Assembly: GCA_020692205.1 (NCBI GenBank)
Contig: JAIMKV010000028.1
Span: forward strand, 1-52,487
Length of the DNA: 52,487 bases
From: Myxosarcina sp. GA_180221_E-2-1-MAG-40_15
Lineage (GTDB): Bacteria > Cyanobacteriota > Cyanobacteriia > Cyanobacteriales > Xenococcaceae
Direction: 5' to 3'
Each line of letters starts with the position of its first letter. The first letter of the stretch is position 1. The translations under genes and the position numbers were made by a program. The notes beneath the pieces were generated by a model. It had not been told where the DNA came from. It saw only the letters and a program-made list of their open reading frames with translations, and ran no database searches. This document shows, piece by piece, positions 34,391 to 43,997 of the stretch.

Positions 34391-36433
34391 TTAATTATCA
34401 TCATTATCCCGTTCTTTTCTGAGCTTATCTAGCTTGAAAGTAGGAGGTAGGGCTTCTGGCTGAGGAGGATTAAGCTGTATTTGCCAGACCTTAATTTCTT
34501 TTTGAGCAGGAGTAAAGCTACTAGTGCCAGAAGGAACTTGCTCAGCAATCGCGATCGCCCTTTCGAGAGAACTATTAGAAGCCTGTTTAGCTATAGCCAA
34601 GATTTGTGCTGCCCAGTCATTGACATCTTGCACTACCTGAAAGCGAACCGAACTACTACCAGCAGCTTGTCTGGCAGTAGAAATTGCCCTGGCCAGAGCT
34701 TCAGGCGTACCCTGTTGGGCTAAATTAGAAGCTTCGCGATAATATCTTTGTCCATCTATTTCTTGTTGCCATAGGTCAATTTTGCTTTGCGCTTCTGAGT
34801 ATAGAGATCTGCCTGAGTTTATTTGTTGAGCGGTTTCAATGGCAGCAGCATAATTATTCGTATTGGCGAAAGATTCTGCTTCATCGAGAATTGGTTGGTC
34901 TTGAACTCGTTGAATATTGGCACGCCAACTGCTAACTTCTTCTTGGGCTTCACGATAAAGTGGGCTGTTAGGCGAGATTAAATTAGCCTCCGCGATCGCT
35001 CTTTGCCAAGCATTGACGCTGTTACCGTAGGATAATTCTCTAGCGCGACTTAAGACAGGTTGGTCTTCAATGGTCTGAATCTGTCCTCGCCACGCGGCTA
35101 TTTCTTGACGAGCCTGACTATAGCGAGGATTACCATTGGGAATCAAATCCGCCTGGCTAATAGCTTTTCTTAAATTAGCGATTGTGCCAACTCTGGCAAG
35201 ATCTCTGGCTTTTGACAAATTAGCGACATCATCAATTTCTAATTCCCAACGACTAATGAGCTGTTGTCCCAATCTATAGTATTCGCTACCTCTGTTTAGC
35301 TTTTTAGCTTCTTCAATTGCTTCTTCGATGCCAAACACCGTATCTAACTGGGCACTAGATCCCGCATTTGCCAAAATCCGCCAATCTCGATTCCGTTTTT
35401 GCAGTTTTAGGCTGCTGGGAATACGGCTAGTGACCTGGAGTAATTCGCGCCACTCCTGTTGTTCAACTAATTGCTCGATATTAGCAACCAGCTTAGCTTT
35501 TGCTTGAGTAATAATTTCCTGAGCCTGCTCGTAAGCGTAGCTCTTGCGATCAATATCATCCGCTTTTTCAATTGCCAAAATCAGCTCATCTATGTTGCCA
35601 TTAGTAACTTGAATTTGAGCTTTATTAAGGCTGGCATTTTCTTCTTGAGCAACATTGATATTGTTAATGCTTTCCTCATATTTAGTAGTCGCCCAATACT
35701 GATTTGAGCTATCCGTCAGACGCACTGCCCAAGTGAATGCACCGTTCCAATCCGCCTCCCGGAGTTTGTTTTCTATTTGCTCGTAAATTTCTTCTCCCTC
35801 TGACCAAATAGTTTCCCAGTTATTAATTTTTTGCTCGACTAACTCTTTAGCAGAAACATTGGCAGGAATTCTTTTCGCCGTAGCGATCGCCTGGTTTAAA
35901 TTGCCTGACTGAAACTCCTCTTCGCCAATGTCCAGAATTGATGTTGCCCAGCGGTCAATATTGCGGTCAATTTCTGGTCTTAAAGGATGATTTTTAGGCA
36001 ATACGGCAACTAAGTTGATGGCAGATAATAAACCCTCAACGTTTCTCTCTTCAGCAGCAGTTTGAGCGCAATAAAGGCGAATTGAGGCAGAAGCGACTGG
36101 CCAAAATACCTTAGAGCAGCTTTGAGTTTTGGGCAGCTTCAACAGCATTGTAGTTGCACCATAACCGATTCCACCAGAACACAATACCAGCAATATTCCC
36201 CAAATCTGCCATCTTTGCCACCAAGATATTTTCTTTGACTGAGCGGTAGTGTTTGCTGGGTTAACCATCGGAGAAGACACTTGAGGAGTTACAGGTACTA
36301 AAATATTATGCTCTGGGAAATCTTGACGGTTAAAGCCTAAATCTGAATGCTGTGGTTTGGCACCATTTATTTTAGCATCAGTCTTGCTTGTTGCATCTGA
36401 GCCAGAGTTTCGTGGTTCTTGATTTATCGCCAT
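34391..36433 (-). CDS. Membrane-anchored repeat protein, conserved in cyanobacteria
   Basis: A 680-residue protein. A Ser/Asn-rich N-terminal tail (about 75 residues) precedes one membrane segment (IWGILLVLCSGGIGYGATTM, about 78-98). The rest, presumably outside the cytoplasm, is an array of helical repeats of roughly 50-65 residues with the consensus A-x2-AI-x-A-x2-I-x-P-x3-Y-x-EAQ-x3-W (clear at LISPNSPLYREAQEEVSSW). The pattern recalls TPR-like scaffolds. The function is unknown; a protein-interaction or envelope role is inference. It is a single gene with 200-bp flanks. Confidence 0.7.
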   Translation of the reverse strand: MAINQEPRNSGSDATSKTDAKINGAKPQHSDLGFNRQDFPEHNILVPVTPQVSSPMVNPANTTAQSKKISWWQRWQIWGILLVLCSGGIGYGATTMLLKLPKTQSCSKVFWPVASASIRLYCAQTAAEERNVEGLLSAINLVAVLPKNHPLRPEIDRNIDRWATSILDIGEEEFQSGNLNQAIATAKRIPANVSAKELVEQKINNWETIWSEGEEIYEQIENKLREADWNGAFTWAVRLTDSSNQYWATTKYEESINNINVAQEENASLNKAQIQVTNGNIDELILAIEKADDIDRKSYAYEQAQEIITQAKAKLVANIEQLVEQQEWRELLQVTSRIPSSLKLQKRNRDWRILANAGSSAQLDTVFGIEEAIEEAKKLNRGSEYYRLGQQLISRWELEIDDVANLSKARDLARVGTIANLRKAISQADLIPNGNPRYSQARQEIAAWRGQIQTIEDQPVLSRARELSYGNSVNAWQRAIAEANLISPNSPLYREAQEEVSSWRANIQRVQDQPILDEAESFANTNNYAAAIETAQQINSGRSLYSEAQSKIDLWQQEIDGQRYYREASNLAQQGTPEALARAISTARQAAGSSSVRFQVVQDVNDWAAQILAIAKQASNSSLERAIAIAEQVPSGTSSFTPAQKEIKVWQIQLNPPQPEALPPTFKLDKLRKERDNDDN

Positions 36434-36635
36434 AAATTATCTGATATGATGCCAGTAACTTTTTCAATTTGCCTCTGGTGGAGGTTAAATTGTATCCCAT
36501 CTTATCACTTGATTTTATTGTGTATATATTGCTAGTGTGTCAACCTGGTAAAGTTTTAATTTAGATTCAAATTTGGCTGCTATTTAGCATCAATTTTAGC
36601 TAGTTCCACATTCTAATTAGAAGTTTGGCCATGTT

Positions 36636-37529
36636 TTACTCCCTTCTCAAATCAGCGATTAACTGAGTTAGCTGGGTTTCATCTGCTTGATAAACTTCGC
36701 CACAAAATTGACAGATTGCTTCTGCTCCTTCATCTTTTTCGATCATGTCCTGTAATTCTGCTTCGCCCAACATTTTCAGTGCGCCCAGAACTCTAGGGAA
36801 AGAACAGCCACAATTAAAACGGACTTGATGAAACTCGGGAAAAATAAACAGATCTAAATCTCCTAATAATTGTCCCATAATCTCTTTGAGAGTTTTGCCT
36901 TCTCGCAATAGAGGCGTAAAGCCAGATAATTGAGATACGCGGGACTCTAATAAATCAACCAAAGATTGATCTCGTGATGCTTTGGGCATAATTTGTAATA
37001 AAATTCCTCCCGCTGCGGTAACTCCCATTTCCCCGACAAAAACTCCTACTAATAAAGCCGAAGGCGTTTGTTCGGAAGTAACCAAATAACTAGCAACATC
37101 TTCTCCTACTTCTCCTGAAACTAACTCGACCGTACTAGAATAAGGTTGTCCATAGCCAACGTCTCGAACTACGTGCAGGTAACCATTATGACCTACCGCT
37201 CTGCCTACATCTAGCTTACCCAAATCATTAGGCGGAAGTTCAATATTAGGGTTTTGGACATAGCCTCTGACCGTACCATCTAGTCCAGCATCAGCTAGAA
37301 TCGCTCCCAAAGGACCATCTCCCTTAACGTGAATGTTAACCCGAGAACCTTCCTTCTTCATGCTAGAGGCTAGTAGCAATCCCGAAGCCATTGACCGACC
37401 CAAAGCTGCCGTAGCTACATAAGAGAGTTTATGTCTGCGTCTTGCTTCCTCCGTCAAGTCGGTAGTAACAACACCGACAGCTTTAATTCCACCGTCTGCT
37501 GCTATGGCTCTAATTAATTTATCTGTCAT
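36636..37529 (-). CDS. hslO: Redox-regulated chaperone Hsp33
   Basis: Hsp33 is a cytoplasmic holdase activated by oxidation. It is 297 residues, the usual length. The N-terminal domain starts DKLIRAIAADGGIKAVGVVT. The zinc/redox switch is C-terminal with CGCSF (CxC) and, 30 residues later, CQFCGEVY (CxxC), so all four cysteines are present. VKGDGPLGAILADAG is another family block. The start at 37529 is the expected MTDKLIR. Confidence 0.95.
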   Translation of the reverse strand: MTDKLIRAIAADGGIKAVGVVTTDLTEEARRRHKLSYVATAALGRSMASGLLLASSMKKEGSRVNIHVKGDGPLGAILADAGLDGTVRGYVQNPNIELPPNDLGKLDVGRAVGHNGYLHVVRDVGYGQPYSSTVELVSGEVGEDVASYLVTSEQTPSALLVGVFVGEMGVTAAGGILLQIMPKASRDQSLVDLLESRVSQLSGFTPLLREGKTLKEIMGQLLGDLDLFIFPEFHQVRFNCGCSFPRVLGALKMLGEAELQDMIEKDEGAEAICQFCGEVYQADETQLTQLIADLRRE

Positions 37530-37979
37530 TAGTATTTGATATTTATAGTGTGTATGTGTGTTATTTGGATGTAGATGGATTTATGGTTAAATCCAAGATT
37601 TCATTAGCAAAGAAAAGTTTCCGTTATCGGTTGCTGGACTTGGCAGAGATGAACAGCAACTATTGAGAAGACAAAACTGTAATTTGCTTGGTTAATTTTC
37701 GGGCTGATTTTGATGCCACATAAGCTGAAATTATAATTATGCTAGCGTGGGAGAGCGATTTTTTCCAAATTGTTTCAATTACATCAGTTTTAAACTGGAA
37801 AAAATTATGCTTCTTGGTTAAACACAATTAAATCAAATTTAGCTATCCTGGGTTTGATTGTTGTTCTCGTTTCAATGCTACGATCTGATAAATTTTGGCT
37901 CGTGGCTAATTGCTGTTGGTGACTAGAGGGCAGTAGTCTTTAAACTTGACCAAAATTATTTTTTAATAACCATATCTTT
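37530..37979. other. Intergenic region, nothing clear
   Basis: About 450 bp between two divergent genes (hslO and the HEAT-repeat gene). AT-rich, probably with both promoters. No small gene, RNA or strong repeat is seen. Confidence 0.4.
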
Positions 37980-39176
37980 ATGATATACGAGCGTTTTGTT
38001 GTTATTTTTATCTGTTCTGCATTATCTAGTTTAGCCACTAACAGCAGCAGGGCAACAGAACTAAATGTCCGCCTGCTCAATTCTAACGATCTAGCCACAT
38101 CTCAACTAAATAATCATCCAGCGATCGCCGAGGCTAGAACTGAGACAGAACATCAACATAAATATAATTTTCAAAATTATCATCGGACTACTAATTTAGC
38201 AGAAAATCAAAATTATTTAGTAGCGCAGAAAAGGCAACAACAGCCTGAGCAACAGACAGAGACACCCAATAATTTAATTAATTCCGAACCGCTGCCAACA
38301 AATCGGCGTTTATTATTGGCTGCCATGGCAATTACATCAGCAATGTTTATCTATTTAGTGTGGCTACTGTTTAGAAAACCACTAAACCATAAGTCAGCTG
38401 CCAAATTAACTATCGTCAATGAACCCGAAGTTTATAATTTAAAAAATCAAAGTCAAGACGATCAAGGGAAAATCGTTACCCCAACCTATTCTAGGTTGGA
38501 TACAGCAGCAACAGAAAAGCCAATCAATCACGATAGTGAGCAGATTCCCCCAATTTTAGCTGTTTTTAACCAGGAAAATTTTCAGCTCGATCAACCTGGG
38601 GCTAAACATCAGCCAGCTTCTAATCTGGTTGATCATGCAGTAGCATCTAATAGTTTAATTAAAATCAATTCTGATTATATTGATGTTGTTGTGGAATTGA
38701 TTCAAGATTTGCAACATAGCGATCGCAATTTAAAGCGTAAAGCAATCTGGGAGTTGGCTAAAATAGGAGACTCTAGAAGCATCGAGCCATTAGCCAAAAT
38801 TATACCCCAAGCAGGTTTGGTCGATAAAAGTTTAATTTTAAAAGCCATGACTCAAATTACCAATCGGCATTTCCAGCCGATTAATGATGAATTGTTTGCG
38901 TTACTCAAAGATCAAAATCCTGAGATTAGAACTAACGCGATTCGCGATTTAACCGTCTTATATAAATTTGTTGTCCCAGTGACTAAACAACTAGCACAAA
39001 TGCAGCAAGATTCAGATCGACGAGTTCGGTATGCAGCAACACAAGCGTTGCAGCAATTAAATTCAGGTTTTTCGTCTGGGTTAGATAACTATCCTAACCA
39101 TGGAAAAAAGCATAATCTAGCTTTAGGGGAACAGGATAAGAGTGTAACTAACCACATTAAGCCGTCACGAAACTAG
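37980..39176 (+). CDS. Membrane-anchored HEAT-repeat protein
   Basis: A 398-residue protein. Residues 1-26 look like a signal peptide (MIYERFVVIFICSALSSLAT). A Gln-rich linker leads to one membrane segment (RLLLAAMAITSAMFIYLVWLLF, about 109-131). Residues about 235-365 are HEAT-like helical repeats: DLQHSDRNLKRKAIWELAKI, LLKDQNPEIRTNAIRDLTVL and DSDRRVRYAATQALQQL. HEAT repeats bind protein partners. It may be cotranscribed with the glycosyltransferase 26 bp downstream. The specific function is unknown. Confidence 0.72.
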   Translation: MIYERFVVIFICSALSSLATNSSRATELNVRLLNSNDLATSQLNNHPAIAEARTETEHQHKYNFQNYHRTTNLAENQNYLVAQKRQQQPEQQTETPNNLINSEPLPTNRRLLLAAMAITSAMFIYLVWLLFRKPLNHKSAAKLTIVNEPEVYNLKNQSQDDQGKIVTPTYSRLDTAATEKPINHDSEQIPPILAVFNQENFQLDQPGAKHQPASNLVDHAVASNSLIKINSDYIDVVVELIQDLQHSDRNLKRKAIWELAKIGDSRSIEPLAKIIPQAGLVDKSLILKAMTQITNRHFQPINDELFALLKDQNPEIRTNAIRDLTVLYKFVVPVTKQLAQMQQDSDRRVRYAATQALQQLNSGFSSGLDNYPNHGKKHNLALGEQDKSVTNHIKPSRN

Positions 39177-39202
39177 TCGCCATCGATTTAAAGCAAAATA
39201 AA

Positions 39203-40264
39203 ATGTTAAAAATTCTTTTTTTATCTACTTCTGTAGGTTCTCTGGGTTCTGGACAGGGAGGAGGAGTAGAATTAACCGTGCAAAATGTAGCCCAAGAATT
39301 GCTGCGTCGGGGACACCAGCTAGAAATAGTCGCTCCTGAAGGCTCTTGGTTGACTGATATTCCTGTGACTACAATCGCGGGAAAGTTACAAGTTCCAGTC
39401 CAAACTCTCCGCCGTGATCAGTCGATTTGTCTGCCTGATAATTCAGTATTAGCTAAGATGTGGGACTATGCTCGGCAAGTACAGCAGCACTATGATTTGA
39501 TTGTTAACTTTGCTTTTGATTGGCTACCTTTTTATTTAACTCCTTTTTTTGAGACAACGATCGCTCACTTTATCAGTATGGGTTCAATGACTGATGCCAG
39601 CGATCGCATCATGCATCAAATAATTCAACAATATCCTGGTACTTTTGGGGTATACACTCAATCTCAGGCTGATACTTTTTCCTTTGCCCAAGACTGTAAA
39701 ATTTTAGGTAGTGGGATTGATTTATCTCTCTATCAGCTTAATCCTTACCCCGAAGCAAGTTTAGCCTGGTTGGGACGAATTGCCCCCGAAAAAGCTTTAG
39801 AAGATGCCGTGGCAGCCGTCAACATTACGGGTATGCCTTTAAAGATCTTTGGTAAAATGCAAGACCAAAATTATTGGTCAAAAATTTGTCATGATTACCC
39901 GGAAGCACCCATAGAATATTTAGGATTTCTAGATACTGAAAAGCTACAGCAGGAATTAGGCAAGTGTCGCGCTTTGTTAATGACACCCCGCTGGATTGAA
40001 GCTTTTGGCAATGTAGCGATTGAGGCTTTAGCCTGTGGTGTGCCGATTATTGCTTATCGTCGTGGTGGTCCTGCGGAAATTGTTCGCGATGGTGAAACAG
40101 GTTTTCTAGTTGAACCAGACAGTATTGCGGGACTAGCAGCAGCAATTAACCAAATTGAGCAAATTAACCGCCTAACTTGTCGTCAACAGGCAGAAGCAGA
40201 ATATTCTCTAGTCGCTTTAGGCGATCGCTTTGAAGCCTGGTTTAATCAATTAGTTAATAATTAG
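39203..40264 (+). CDS. Family 4 glycosyltransferase
   Basis: A 353-residue GT-B fold enzyme. The acceptor-side N-terminus has LGSGQGGGVELTVQNVAQEL, and the nucleotide-sugar side has the retaining GT4 motif EAFGNVAIEALACGVPIIAY (E-x7-E) followed by RRGGPAEIVRDGETGFLV. The opening block STSVGSLGSGQGGGVELT resembles cyanobacterial UDP-glucose:tetrahydrobiopterin glucosyltransferases as I remember them, so a pterin acceptor is possible, but an envelope or metabolite acceptor cannot be excluded. It is convergent with the short tatA-type gene 14 bp away. Confidence 0.8.
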   Translation: MLKILFLSTSVGSLGSGQGGGVELTVQNVAQELLRRGHQLEIVAPEGSWLTDIPVTTIAGKLQVPVQTLRRDQSICLPDNSVLAKMWDYARQVQQHYDLIVNFAFDWLPFYLTPFFETTIAHFISMGSMTDASDRIMHQIIQQYPGTFGVYTQSQADTFSFAQDCKILGSGIDLSLYQLNPYPEASLAWLGRIAPEKALEDAVAAVNITGMPLKIFGKMQDQNYWSKICHDYPEAPIEYLGFLDTEKLQQELGKCRALLMTPRWIEAFGNVAIEALACGVPIIAYRRGGPAEIVRDGETGFLVEPDSIAGLAAAINQIEQINRLTCRQQAEAEYSLVALGDRFEAWFNQLVNN

Positions 40265-40278
40265 GAATATTATCAGGT

Positions 40279-40452
40279 TTATTCTCGCTCTTGTTCTGGA
40301 CTATCATCTAAGCGAGGATTATCCATTTCTTCTTTAAAACCCTTGATCGTTTTGCCTAAGGCACTGCCAATTTCAGGAATTTTTTTAGGACCAAAAATAA
40401 GTACTGCAACTAAGCCAATGACAGCGATTTCAGGAATGCCTAAACCAAACAT
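40279..40452 (-). CDS. tatA: Sec-independent translocase subunit TatA/TatE
   Basis: A short 57-residue gene. The protein starts MFGLGIPEIAVIGLVAVLIF (membrane segment), continues with the hinge FGPKKIPEIGSALG and the amphipathic helix KTIKGFKEEM, and ends in an acidic tail. This is the complete TatA/E signature: TM helix, FGPxKxPE hinge and amphipathic helix. TatA oligomers form the pore for folded proteins carrying twin-arginine signals in thylakoid and plasma membranes. No tatC is nearby. The forward frame over the same DNA is a shadow. Confidence 0.92.
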   Translation of the reverse strand: MFGLGIPEIAVIGLVAVLIFGPKKIPEIGSALGKTIKGFKEEMDNPRLDDSPEQERE

Positions 40453-40592
40453 AATCAAATCTCCCGCACTAAAATCTATTACGATTAATAGCTATATATA
40501 TCTATCAAGTCTGTCTCAGTATATCGTTAAATTTATCGACATCTGTGGCTACCATTATTTAACTGCCTAGATTAAGCGTTTTAATAACTGTA

Positions 40593-41372
40593 ATGTTAGA
40601 AACTTCTCAACCCTCCCTGCGTCAAGAACAACATCCTTTAATCCATCGACTGGCAGAAAGAATTCTCAACTATTGGCAAAAATATTTATCGCTCTCAGCC
40701 TATAGTTTGCCTGAAGGATTAGGTTATGTCGAAGGCAAATTGGAAGGGGAAAGATTGCGGATTGAAAATCGCTGTTATCAAACTCCTCAGTTTCGGAAAA
40801 TGCACCTGGAGTTAGCTAAGGTTGGCAATAATCTAGATATTCTTCACTGCGTGATGTTTCCTCATACAGCATACCCTTTACCGATCTTTGGCTGTGATAT
40901 CGTGGCGGGTAGGGGCGGAATCAGTGCAGCGATCGCCGATTTGTCTCCCAGCAATCCTGAAAAAACTTTATCTTCTGGTTATATTAAGTCACTTTCAGCT
41001 TTACCAAAAGTAAGCTTTGCCGAAGTTAGAGACTTACCCGCTTGGGCTGATATTTTTTCTGATTTCTGTCTGTTTGTGCGTCCTCGCGATGCAGCAGAAG
41101 AACAAGATTTTTTAGATATGGCTTCTAACTATTTGCGGATTCATTGTCAACAAGCAGTAACGTCAAATCCTGTCTCGCCCCAACAGCAAAAATTATATTC
41201 GGCTGGGCAAAAGTATTACTGCACTAAGCAACAGCAAAATGACAAAACCCGCCGCGTTTTAGAAAAGGCTTTTGGTAAGGAATGGGCAGAAAACTATATG
41301 ACGACTGTATTATTTGATGTTCCTCAAGTAGAAACCAATCCAGCTGCGCTCAAAGAAAAAACTAGTCTTTAA
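40593..41372 (+). CDS. pcyA: Phycocyanobilin:ferredoxin oxidoreductase
   Basis: PcyA reduces biliverdin IXalpha by four electrons from ferredoxin to phycocyanobilin, the chromophore of phycobilisomes and cyanobacterial phytochromes. It is 259 residues, slightly over the family length. Active-site residues are in place: Glu in RKMHLELAKVG, His in CVMFPHTAYPLPIFG, and Asp in IFGCDIVAGRGG. The C-terminal YCTKQQQNDKTRRVLEKAFG and ENYMTTVLFDV blocks are diagnostic. Confidence 0.96.
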   Translation: MLETSQPSLRQEQHPLIHRLAERILNYWQKYLSLSAYSLPEGLGYVEGKLEGERLRIENRCYQTPQFRKMHLELAKVGNNLDILHCVMFPHTAYPLPIFGCDIVAGRGGISAAIADLSPSNPEKTLSSGYIKSLSALPKVSFAEVRDLPAWADIFSDFCLFVRPRDAAEEQDFLDMASNYLRIHCQQAVTSNPVSPQQQKLYSAGQKYYCTKQQQNDKTRRVLEKAFGKEWAENYMTTVLFDVPQVETNPAALKEKTSL

Positions 41373-41522
41373 ATTTATTTCTGCTTGGTTTTGATATAGG
41401 CTTGACCGCATTCTACGGTCAATAGTTAATATTACTGTTTGAGTATTTACAGTTATTTACTTGACAAATAGCTGCGCTTGCCAATTTATTTGACTTGATC
41501 GAGCCTTATAGCCTAATATAAT

Positions 41523-41822
41523 ATTAGTAACTAAACTGTAAATCAAATTACAGTTTCTCACAGAGAAGAGTTCAGCTTAATATGGAAATATTGTCTCTTT
41601 CTCTAGTACTAGTGTTAGTTACAGTCTATGATTTAGCTGTTAATACATAATGCTAAGTAAGGCTTAACGACATACAAGTATTTTGAAGCTATCAAAAATC
41701 AAATCGGGAAAAGAAGAGAGATCTAAATTGTGCTTCAATATAAATCTTTTCCTTAGTCCACTTTAATTCAAATAATTAGTAATTCAAACTGCGCTGTCTT
41801 CAACTGAGACAGTGCTTTTTTT
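41523..41822 (+). ncRNA. Candidate structured small RNA (promoter-hairpins-terminator)
   Basis: A 5' hairpin AAACTGTAA/TTACAGTTT (41533-41541, 41548-41556), a middle stem GGAAAAGA/TCTTTTCC (41707-41714, 41745-41752) and an intrinsic terminator (41791-41822) lie downstream of TTGACT (41490-41495) and TATAAT-like sequence (41514-41522). The only ORF is 22 codons (41582-41650, MEILSLSLVLVLVTVYDLAV), a possible single-span micropeptide. No known RNA family was recognised. It could be a sRNA, a small membrane peptide gene, or the leader of something lost. Confidence 0.35.
41791..41822 (+). terminator. Intrinsic terminator
   Basis: GCGCTGTCT (41791-41799) pairs with AGACAGTGC (41807-41815) with one G-T pair and a 7-nt loop, followed by seven T. 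It lies 420 bp after pcyA, too far to be its obvious terminator, which is why a separate transcript is suspected. Confidence 0.75.
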
Positions 41823-41890
41823 GCCTGTCAGATCAATATTTTAAATATTTGAGGTTGCTTCTTAGTAAAATAAGCAAATAAAATTAGAAC

Positions 41891-41909
41891 ATACGCTAGC
41901 GTATTGACA
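41891..41909 (+). promoter_or_regulatory. TetR operator 1 overlapping the tetR promoter
   Basis: A perfect 14-bp palindrome ATACGCTAGCGTAT (41891-41904) runs into a perfect -35 TTGACA (41904-41909); a -10-like TAAACT lies 17 nt later (41927-41932). Binding here would block the -35. Confidence 0.75.
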
Positions 41910-41938
41910 AAAGAAATCTGATTGATTAAACTACAAAC

Positions 41939-41952
41939 ATACGTTAGCGTAT
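41939..41952 (+). promoter_or_regulatory. TetR operator 2
   Basis: ATACGTTAGCGTAT differs from operator 1 by one base and keeps the ATACG/CGTAT arms. It lies 48 bp downstream of operator 1 (centre to centre) and 9 bp before the tetR start codon. The paired sites indicate autoregulation. Confidence 0.75.
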
Positions 41953-41961
41953 GGAAACAAA

Positions 41962-42531
41962 TTGGCATTGCAAAAAGCAGACTGGATAGACGCAGGATGG
42001 TTGCTGATGACGACCAAGGGAGTTGCAGCAGTGAAGATAGAAGTATTAGCTCGTCAGCTCAAGGTAAGTAAAGGCAGTTTTTATTGGCATTTTAAAAATC
42101 GTCAGGAACTATTAGAAGCAATTTTACAGCGTTGGGAAAATGAAACCATGTGGCTAATCGAAGAATCGAAAAAAGCAGCTACCCCAAAGGAAAGACTGAT
42201 CAAACTCTTTACCTTAACTGAAGAAATCTGCAACCAGCCTGATCCAGAAGCAGCTATTTTTCTTTGGGCAAATCAAGATCCGGCGGTACAAGAGCGAGTA
42301 CGTATTGTAGAAACCCAACGAGTTAGCTATCTCACAAAAATACTGCAAGATTATGGCTTTGATGAAATCGAAGCCAGACAGAAAGCAGAGGTGGGTTACT
42401 TTGCTGCTATCGGTTTTTGGGAACGCACTGAAAGAGATAAACAATACGATCGCAGTATGAAAGAGTTCAATAATTTTCTGCTGGCGTTACTTTTATCTCC
42501 AGTTATTGGCAGAATAAGGCATGAGAAATGA
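41962..42531 (+). CDS. TetR family transcriptional regulator
   Basis: A 189-residue repressor. The N-terminal DNA-binding domain is at residues about 8-55, with the helix-turn-helix VEIARQLKVSKGSFYWHF-like pattern seen as VLARQLKVSKGSFYWHFKNR. The rest is the ligand-binding helical domain. The start is a TTG at 41962; no ATG in frame fits, and the ATG at 41951 reaches a stop quickly. Two ATACGYTAGCGTAT operators precede it. It is 84 bp upstream of devB on the same strand, so it probably controls itself and the exporter operon. Confidence 0.88.
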   Translation: MALQKADWIDAGWLLMTTKGVAAVKIEVLARQLKVSKGSFYWHFKNRQELLEAILQRWENETMWLIEESKKAATPKERLIKLFTLTEEICNQPDPEAAIFLWANQDPAVQERVRIVETQRVSYLTKILQDYGFDEIEARQKAEVGYFAAIGFWERTERDKQYDRSMKEFNNFLLALLLSPVIGRIRHEK

Positions 42532-42615
42532 GAAACAGTTATTGGCTAATTTCTCCTGATCTATTGTTATTTTTTTTAGTTAAAAAGCTTAATTCATCAG
42601 CGAACATTCAACAAC

Positions 42616-43917
42616 ATGAGTAAGCCAAGATTAATGGATAAACTGCAAAAGTTACAGCCAAATAACAAGTTAATCATGGCGCTATGTTTGGCTGGATTAG
42701 CATTTGTCAGTGCAACAACTATCTATAGCGTCAATCAAAATACGGTTCAAGAAGAAACTAGAGAAATCAAACCACAACCGATCACAGCAGTTACGGCTTT
42801 AGGTAGAATTGAACCCCAAGGACAGCTGATTCAACTGGCACCAGCACCAGATTTGGGGGGAACTAAAATCGCTCAGTTACTTGTAGAAGAAGGCGATCGC
42901 GTTTCTGCGGGACAAATTATTGCTAGATTAGACAACTATCGGCGTGCTAATGCTGCTGTGGCAGTCGCTTACCAGGAAATCAAAATAGCCCAGGCGGATC
43001 TAGCTACAGTCAAAGCAGGAGCAAAACAGGGAGATATTAAAGCTCAAGCAGCTAATCTAAAGCGGATTCAGGCGCAGCTAGAAGGTGAAATTGTGGCTAA
43101 CGAAGCAGAGGTAGCACGTTTAAAGGCGCAACTCGAAACCGAGCAAGCTGAGAAACAGGCGGTAATTAATAGTCGCCAGGCAGAATTACGTAACGCGCAA
43201 AGTGAATTCCAACGCTATCAACAATTAGCGCAAGCTGGCGCCATATCTGACTCTGACTTAGATTCTCGTCGATTAATGCTCAGTACGGCACAAAACGCTC
43301 TTCTAGAGGCTCAATCTAGCTATAATCTCACCAACCGCACTCTGCAACAACAGATTAACCAGGCTCAAGCGATCGCCAGACAGAATAAAGATACTCTACA
43401 AGAACAAGTTATGGAGGCAGAAGCTACTTTAGATAGTGTTGGTGAAGTTAGAGAAGTAGATTTAGTTAAGGCGCAAGCAGGAGTAGACAGAGCGATCGCC
43501 GCTTGGCGACAAGCAGAAGAAGATTTGGAGCTAACTAACGTCAAAGCACCTACTGATGGACAAATCATCAAAATTAACGCTTATCCTGGAGAAATAGTAG
43601 GTGATGATGGAGTAGTAGAATTTGCCAACACTAATAACATGCTAGTAGTTGCTGAAGTATACGAAAGCGATATCGGCATGGTAAAAGTCGGACAAACCGC
43701 CACAATCAGTAGTGAAACAGGAGCTTTTGAGGGAGAAACTACGGGAAGAGTTCAGCAAATCGGTTTAAAAATTGGCAAACAGGATGTGCTGAATACCGAT
43801 CCTGCGGCGGATGTTGATAGCAGAGTCGTGGAAGTCAAAATATACCTTGATCGGGAGAATAGCGATCGCGTGGCTCATTTGACTAATTCCAAGGCGATCG
43901 TCAAAATTCATTTGTAA
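42616..43917 (+). CDS. devB: DevB-type ABC exporter membrane fusion protein
   Basis: A 433-residue HlyD-family adaptor. One membrane segment lies near the N-terminus (LIMALCLAGLAFVSATTIYS, about 19-38). ALGRIEPQGQLIQLAPAP is the DevB opening, followed by the lipoyl half IAQLLVEEGDRVSAGQIIARL, a long coiled coil (about 120-290), the second lipoyl half NVKAPTDGQIIKINAYPG, and the barrel with ETTGRVQQIGLKIGKQDV. DevB joins DevC/DevA to a TolC-like channel; in Nostoc the DevBCA pump exports heterocyst glycolipid, while homologs export other lipids or stress compounds. Here the substrate is unknown. Confidence 0.9.
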   Translation: MSKPRLMDKLQKLQPNNKLIMALCLAGLAFVSATTIYSVNQNTVQEETREIKPQPITAVTALGRIEPQGQLIQLAPAPDLGGTKIAQLLVEEGDRVSAGQIIARLDNYRRANAAVAVAYQEIKIAQADLATVKAGAKQGDIKAQAANLKRIQAQLEGEIVANEAEVARLKAQLETEQAEKQAVINSRQAELRNAQSEFQRYQQLAQAGAISDSDLDSRRLMLSTAQNALLEAQSSYNLTNRTLQQQINQAQAIARQNKDTLQEQVMEAEATLDSVGEVREVDLVKAQAGVDRAIAAWRQAEEDLELTNVKAPTDGQIIKINAYPGEIVGDDGVVEFANTNNMLVVAEVYESDIGMVKVGQTATISSETGAFEGETTGRVQQIGLKIGKQDVLNTDPAADVDSRVVEVKIYLDRENSDRVAHLTNSKAIVKIHL

Positions 43918-43997
43918 ATATTGCTGCTACAAAAAAGATTTTCCCAAGCCATATTTACCTGATCTCTAAGCAAACAACTAACAACTAACCAAATGTC

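Noticed and set aside
40343-40570. 75-codon forward ORF
   Set aside because: It is the antisense of the clear tatA-type gene on the minus strand at 40279-40452.
41582-41650. 22-codon ORF as petN (cytochrome b6f subunit)
   Set aside because: The first residues (MEILSLSLVLVLV) recall PetN, but the conserved C-terminal half is absent and the peptide is too short.
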